From assembly GCF_014529535.1 (NCBI RefSeq), contig NW_023503353.1:27224-91223 (forward strand): 64,000 bases of DNA, in the 5' to 3' direction. The notes under the pieces were generated by a model, which searched no databases, was not told the DNA's origin, and saw only the letters and a program-made list of their open reading frames with translations. Positions 58,485 to 64,000 of this stretch are shown here, one piece after another; position 1 is the stretch's first letter, and each line of letters begins with the position of its first letter. A program made the position numbers and the translations under genes. The DNA is from Bradysia coprophila (lineage: Eukaryota > Arthropoda > Insecta > Diptera > Sciaridae).

Positions 58485-61400
58485 ATGTCTGAATTCAAGC
58501 AATACAGTTTAGCCGAAGTGGCAAAACACAATTCCAACAAAAGTGTATGGTTTGTCATTCACAACAACGTTTATGATGTTACCGAATTTTTAAATGAGGT
58601 AAGCAAAAGTTACATTTTTGATTTGCATACGCAACGCATGATTATGTTCCGTCTTTAATGTAATCAAATTTAATTTTTACTTTCGGTATGAGTAAGAAAT
58701 TCCACACTCTTACATTACTGAACATTGTCTTATCAATTAAATTGATTTGAGATTGAAAATGCTGTTGCTGTGTGCGTTCGAAAATCAGTTGTGTATAGTA
58801 GCACTTGTAGTGTTCAAAGTTGAATACTTCAAGGTCGATGATCAAATTTAGCTTAATAAACTCCAAATCATCATCTTCATGCCTTCTAAAGTCTCTGACA
58901 ATTCAATTATTTAATTATACTAGGTTTTATGTCGAAAATTCTTTGTTTGTATTTGTTACCTAGGAACTCTTAATTCAAAATGTATTGCGTGATAAAGTGT
59001 TAATACCTATTTTCGAAGATAAAAGAAAAGAAAAAAATAAATCGCTAACGTGTTAAATTGAGTAATTGAAGATGTTACAATGTTGAAATATGTAATCGTT
59101 CATTACGCTTTCGGACAACCTTCAACTCAACGTTCTCATTAAAATGGGATAAGTTTTTCAGCATGAACTTCATTCAATCCATTCAAGTCGAAGCGATTAT
59201 TTAGTAAATACTTACTCAAGAACGATAGTGTAACGCATTTGCATTTAAAACTTGTCATAAAGCGACAACGGATGCAAAATCCATAGTAAATACTTGTTTG
59301 CATAATCGGTCGTAGATTGTATCGCTAAACAACATTAACTTTAAAAAGTTGGTGTAAATGTCAAATGGCATGCGTCCAATTTCAATAGGTCCCAACCTAC
59401 ACTATTTCTCTCCAAGTACATTCCATATATCAATAGTTGCAGAATTTGTAATTTTGTGGAAAAAGAATCACAGACAAATGCCACCAATCACACAAACATT
59501 TCGAAATAGTTGTACACGTTATAGGTTATTTGGCTTCCGTTCGGGGTAAAAGTATACATCCAAACGTCTTTGTATCGTTTTTTTTTGATAGTCGGAAGCG
59601 CCGAAGGCAAGGGTTATAATCCCACTCAAAAAAACAATGCCCAGACCATAATGCAAAGTATTTTACCTCGTCAAGCTTCGTGGAAATGAAAATTATCACA
59701 AGCATCACAACGAACCATTTCCGGGCTAATAGTAAAGACGATTTTAAACATCAGATCAAAAAGTTATAAACTGGTTCATAATCTACTATGATTAATTGCG
59801 ACCGCTAAGGTCAATGACAACCCCTCTATCGTTCTCTTCTTATGCATTCTATTTCACGATCATTTATAACGCTAATATTCAATCAGTTGTTTTAATAGAC
59901 AAGTCTTAACAAGTAAAAAGAAAACTGAGCAAAAAGTGTAGACTTAATGCAGAATCAGGAGCAAGGTTACAGTACATTTAAATAGCATTTTGATCATGTA
60001 AATTTATTCTCCCAAATATCTAATCAAAATGTATTTCTCATTGTCAATTCATATATTCCAGTCTCACTGTGTTTTGTACGCTCTCTACCTGGTTCAGTCA
60101 GTGTTTGCATTGATAAAATGTTTATCTTAGTCGTAATTTCACAAAACGAAGTAAAAATTTCGAAAGACCTTACATAATCTTCCGAGTTAAACAGATATTT
60201 CACTGGTTTCAGTTGTGCCATCTTATCGCTCTCCGTGTTTTTAGTGCTGCTGAATTTTGCGGAGGAGAATTATTTTATATTGCCAGTCATCATTTTATTC
60301 GACTGTGTTGGTTTGGACGGTGGATTTACAATATCTATGATAATAAAAACAGGTTGATACCTAAATATTAAATCAAAAATATTTCTGTTATATTCGACTC
60401 TGCTTGTACGACATATACAATGTATGTGTATGTGTCACAACGTAATGACCAGTGCTCTATAATACGATAACGATTGAATTGCAAAATTTGCGATTGAAAT
60501 TACAGGAAAAGTTTTATTTTCGATTTAAACAATGACTCGATTAATTCAAAAGTTTCTTTTACCTTTGTTATGAATAATATGACAATACGAAATAATTTTG
60601 TAAACTGTTATCAGTTACATACAACAGTTTAGAAGCATAACCACAAACTGCTTCGTATATCAGAACAAAATGAAAGAATTAACTGGTTTCACAGTGAAAG
60701 TTCACGGTCTAACTCAGCATATTAATGCACAATCGTTTTGTAGGCATTTCAAGTTCTAGTACCTTCGAGCGGTGATCGTTGATAACAACAAACGGAAGTT
60801 ATTAGCATCCTCATGATCAGTGCCGAACTGGCCATACTGGGAAATCTGCTGATTCTCAAAGGGTCTTTTGGATTTTTCTTTGAAAATTTTTTAATTCACA
60901 ACTGAGTTGCATAAAGCCTCCAAAGGGTTCTTTCGAGCCAGTCCGGCACTGCTCATGATATCATTTACGCGAAGGATGTTTTACATAATACTGATCAATA
61001 CCGCACAGTTCATTCTGTCATCTCATGGCAGGTTCTACTCCTAGTCCTAGCGTATTTTCATTTTAGAAGCAGGAAACAAATTGAAATTCGATTATTCGAC
61101 AACGTAATACTGTCATACTGTTAATCTTCTATTAGAAAATGTTACCTTACAATCACTAAAACTAAGAACTCGCATAATCATGACAAACAATATTACTATT
61201 TTTGTCAGATAAGATTGCTAAATCCATATATGCTATCTCTCGTTCGTATTTGCTAAATCTATTCTCTTTTGCACAAGTCATGACAAATTGTTTTTCGTTT
61301 TCCTACTGGAAGTTTCGATTCGAAAAATGAATTGTAACGATGAGAAATGCTTAGAAACATTGTTTTGTGTTGATTCCACTTATCGGAAAATTTGAACAAA

Positions 61401-63516
61401 GTTTACCTGATAATAATTATCTTATCAACTTGTTGTTTGGTAAACGTGTACTACACGGACATCGAAAGAAGTTAGAACATTCCCGACTTGATTTCAATAA
61501 TTCGATTTTATTTGTTGAGGTAGCCCTAAAATGATCTATAAAGTAACCAGCTTTCTCTAATGAAATTCATTGAATTGATTCAATTAGTAAAGCCTGTACG
61601 AAACATCGCATTTATGTGACATTGTTTATCGTTGGCCGACGCTTTTTGCAGTTCCTGAGAATGGTGCTTTATGGAGACTATTCGCAGTTCCTGCCAATAG
61701 TGCTTCATGTAGACTGTTCGCAGTTACTGAAAATAGTATTTCATGGAGACTGGAGACTATTATTCAAAATTATAATTTACTCAATATATAAGATGATAAT
61801 GTCACAAGTCACAAACGTTTTGAATCTTATTTCAAAAAACTACTTTTTAAATTCTTTAGAAAAGCAGTCAAGCTTTTAAATAAAGGAGGAATCCAATTGT
61901 TGATTTGAAATGAATGCGAAAGTGAGAAATAAATTCGACAAAGAGAATGAAGTGTTCCTGTCAAAAAATATTGAAATTCAACAAAGTACATTCAGTTCCA
62001 GTTAACCTATTGCGATTGCGATGTTGTCCAGCATTGACATTATCAAAATTCCCGATATTAAGATATGAACGAAACGCAAAGAAATGAAATCTGCCCAAAA
62101 GAATTACCAAACATCAACGTACACAAAAATTCATTGAAAAGTCTTGACGGATAAATACTGAGAGTAATTTCTCATTTATCCTCTCTAATACAATCAAAGA
62201 AAAGACTCATCAACTGTATACGTTATTAAAAAACGAAATTTTGACCTCGAATTTCTTCATTTAAAAGAAAAACGATCTGCGAATAGTCTGCATGCAACAC
62301 TATTTGCAGGAATAGCATTTGCGTTTATTGTTTCAGTCATTCAATACTTTGTTCCAAAATTTCTTAAATCACCTGCATAATTGTTAACACTGCCACTTCT
62401 CTTGATCTAGGTATTTCCAACATAAGAATGTTTAATTACAGATCACATTTTAGGTTATAAATGATAAGGCCTTCGTCGAAAGATTAATAATGGAAAATCA
62501 ATTTAAGGTGATCGATACTGAGAATTTTCAGAGTATGATATGATGATTCGAAAACAAGTATTGACTTACATAGTGAGCATTTCACCTGTTTTTATTACAT
62601 TATTACATGTCTATTCTCTGTAATCGAGCTTGCTGCATGTTAGTCGAACTTTTACACTGAATAAACTCTGCAAATGTAATAAAAACATTTCAAATGTTCG
62701 CATTGTAAGTTTCGAATCACGATGCACTCACAATCCCCAGAAGCGATCATTTTAATTTGATTTTCCTATATTTCAATTTTTCATTGAATCTAAAAGATCG
62801 TACCTATAACTTGTAAAGAAAAAAATTGAATGAGTTTCTTTCAAAATCTCATTGGTAAATGTTTGCAGAAATTTGTTAAATTGTTACCAACCAAGCTACC
62901 ACCATATGGAGCTCAAACTACGCGTCTGGCTTGTCAATAGCTTTCAGAAAAAAGGTTACAGAAGTCGTTGAGGTTTAGTGAGAATATTTTGAAATTTCAC
63001 GATTTAGCTAGACTTGCCCATATATCTGCATATCTTTCTTAACATTTTTCCTCCAGTAACTGATTGATCCATACAATAAATTTTCTTTTACTTTTAGCAT
63101 CCTGGAGGAGAAGAAGTACTATTGGAGCAAGGTGGACGAACAGCATCCGAGGCATTCGAAGATGTTGGCCATAGCTCGGATGCAAGGGAAATGATGAAAA
63201 AATTCAAAGTAGGTGAAATTATCGAATCAGAACGAACAACAGTGAATGAAAGATCTACACCTGATTGGCCACAGAGAATGCCAACAAAGAAGACGAAAGG
63301 TAAATGATTTTTTTTAAAGTTCAATGAAGTCGATGAAGTTAACTCTTAATTTCTCTTTTGTCTAAATAAAGCTCCTATCGCCAATGGATGTTACCGCTTA
63401 TTTTGGGTATATTCGCAACAATTATCTACAGATACTTTTTGTGCAACAATAGATTGTTCTGGTTAACGAACGAAGATCCGTTAATTGAAACAAATTTTGA
63501 TCAATTTTTCTTGTAA
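58485..63516 (+). CDS. Cyt-b5: Cytochrome b5 (tail-anchored, microsomal)
   Basis: Exon 1 58485-58598, exon 2 63098-63299 and exon 3 from 63372; intron 1 is 4.5 kb and intron 2 72 nt. Exons 1-2 give the haem domain: heme-ligand His residues in NEHPGGEE (split by intron 1) and VGHSSDAR, preceded by [17 protein letters not shown]. Exon 3 plainly encodes a membrane anchor, [19 protein letters not shown], ending at 63516. However, exon 2 ends in phase 1 while the anchor frame needs phase 2. Read as spliced, exon 3 gives a 31-codon non-membrane tail stopping at 63466. A one-base indel in exon 2 or 3, or an undetected splice variant, is likely. Cytochrome b5 supplies electrons to ER desaturases and P450s. 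Confidence 0.9.
60818..60951. mobile_element. hAT-like MITE with intact 8-bp target-site duplication
   Basis: The 134-bp element starts CAGTGCCGAACTGGCC and ends GAGCCAGTCCGGCACTG (inverted, one mismatch). It is flanked by exact CTCATGAT direct repeats at 810-817 and 952-959 of the 60-kb block. The ends and 8-bp duplication are typical of hAT elements. It encodes no protein. Confidence 0.9.
61646..61752. repeat. Degenerate ~42-bp tandem repeat, three copies
   Basis: GCAGTTCCTG ... AATGGTGCTT-ATG-AGACT recurs three times with moderate differences. An inverted, similar unit occurs at 62278-62312 (GCGAATAGTCTGCATG), implying a longer old inverted repeat. Confidence 0.75.
62278..62312. repeat. 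Inverted copy of the 61646-61752 unit
   Basis: The reverse complement reads TTCCTGCAAATAGTGTTGCA and continues to AGACTATTCGC, matching the middle unit at 61688-61722 with few differences. Confidence 0.65.
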
Positions 63517-64000
63517 AATCGTCAGAAACTGAAGTTAAATCGTCAGACACATTAGATTTATAACAAATTTCATTCATTGCATTTAGTATTTTTCTTCTTC
63601 GGAATTATGGGACTAATTTAGTGATGTGTGTGTACATCTTCTTTTCGTTAATCTACCGTCTAAAAATCTAATTTTTATACAATTTATATAAATGTTGCCT
63701 TAATGACACAGAACTGGAATGGAATATAATTGTGAATTAAAAATTGTAGACCACCTAATCAGAAGATTTTTTTTGCAATAGTTTAGGCAAAGAAGATATT
63801 TTAGGTAGCGAATCTATATAATTGAATTGGAATGAATTATTGTTACACATTAAATTTTACAGAATGAAATTTAAATAAAAAATCAGTTTTTTATACAACG
63901 CATGAAAATTATTATAATCTGGTGGATCAATAAACGAAAATATTATTTTAAAATCAACATTTTATTATTTACAATCATTCTCAATTACTTAATCTTTGCA
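63517..64000. other. 3' flank/UTR of cytochrome b5
   Basis: No further gene. AATAAA-type signals occur near 63874 and 63930 and could serve as polyadenylation signals. Confidence 0.5.

Larger units (their letters stand above)
58599..63097. other. Cyt-b5: Large first intron of cytochrome b5
   Basis: 4,499 nt with no coding region recognised. It contains a hAT-like MITE (60818-60951), a tandem repeat (61646-61752) with an inverted relative (62278-62312), and a partial GCCGAAGGC-GGGTTATAA motif at 59600-59625 similar to the loop of the hairpin at 20642-20752. Confidence 0.6.

Noticed and set aside
59570-59630. Third member of the GAAGGC-loop hairpin family
   Set aside because: The loop motif is present but only about nine bases of the arms pair, so a hairpin element is not supported.

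Overview
The window is eukaryotic, AT-rich insect DNA. Short GT-AG introns (mostly 53-110 nt), the gene set and many small inverted-repeat elements suggest a lower dipteran, perhaps a gnat or midge of the Sciaroidea; that taxonomic call is only a guess. Nothing bacterial or viral was seen. I joined the exons by eye, using splice sites and reading phase.

Layout. 1-6.6 kb: the end of an unrecognised repetitive protein gene, then repeats and non-coding DNA. 6.6-9.5 kb (-): a two-exon gene joining a Mutator-like transposase domain to a YqaJ nuclease-like domain whose active site looks degenerate. 9.5-13.6 kb: AT-rich DNA and a foldback element. 13.8-15.5 kb (-): LanC-like protein, 8 exons. 15.8-16.9 kb: foldback elements. 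17.5-19.3 kb (+): copine. 21.2-22.5 kb (-): adenosine-deaminase-like Adal, 6 exons. 23.2-25.0 kb (+): adrenodoxin reductase (dare). 25.2-26.5 kb (-): CIMIP2/FAM166 ciliary microtubule inner protein. 27.4-29.4 kb: a foldback transposon carrying a hAT-like element that carries a second hAT-like element. 31.8-34.2 kb (-): Fbl6-type F-box/LRR protein. 34.2-38.6 kb: more foldbacks. 38.8-41.6 kb (+): nibrin (nbs). 41.8-56.6 kb (-): Hen1, the small-RNA 2'-O-methyltransferase, with two very large introns. 58.5-63.5 kb (+): cytochrome b5.

The main discovery is inside Hen1. Intron 3 (9.1 kb) is almost filled by one 8.7-kb element. It has ~140-bp terminal inverted repeats, a 9-bp target duplication, about 160 copies of a 37-bp satellite monomer, spacers full of GGTCGACC-type palindromes, ~1.95-kb higher-order units, and a 514-bp, about 99.6% identical copy of a nibrin exon lying only 2.9 kb away. 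It looks like a satellite-bearing, gene-capturing, Mutator-like or foldback transposon. Intron 2 (4.1 kb) of Hen1 encloses a same-strand gene resembling the little elongation complex subunit Ice1.

The genes are mostly unrelated housekeeping genes: small-RNA methylation (Hen1), DNA double-strand-break repair (nbs), snRNA transcription (Ice1), mitochondrial electron transfer for steroid and Fe-S synthesis (dare), microsomal electron transfer (cytochrome b5), nucleotide clean-up (Adal), ubiquitin ligation (Fbl6), axoneme structure (CIMIP2) and Ca2+-dependent membrane signalling (copine). Ice1 and cytochrome b5 contain apparent one-base frame problems, which may be assembly errors or real lesions.
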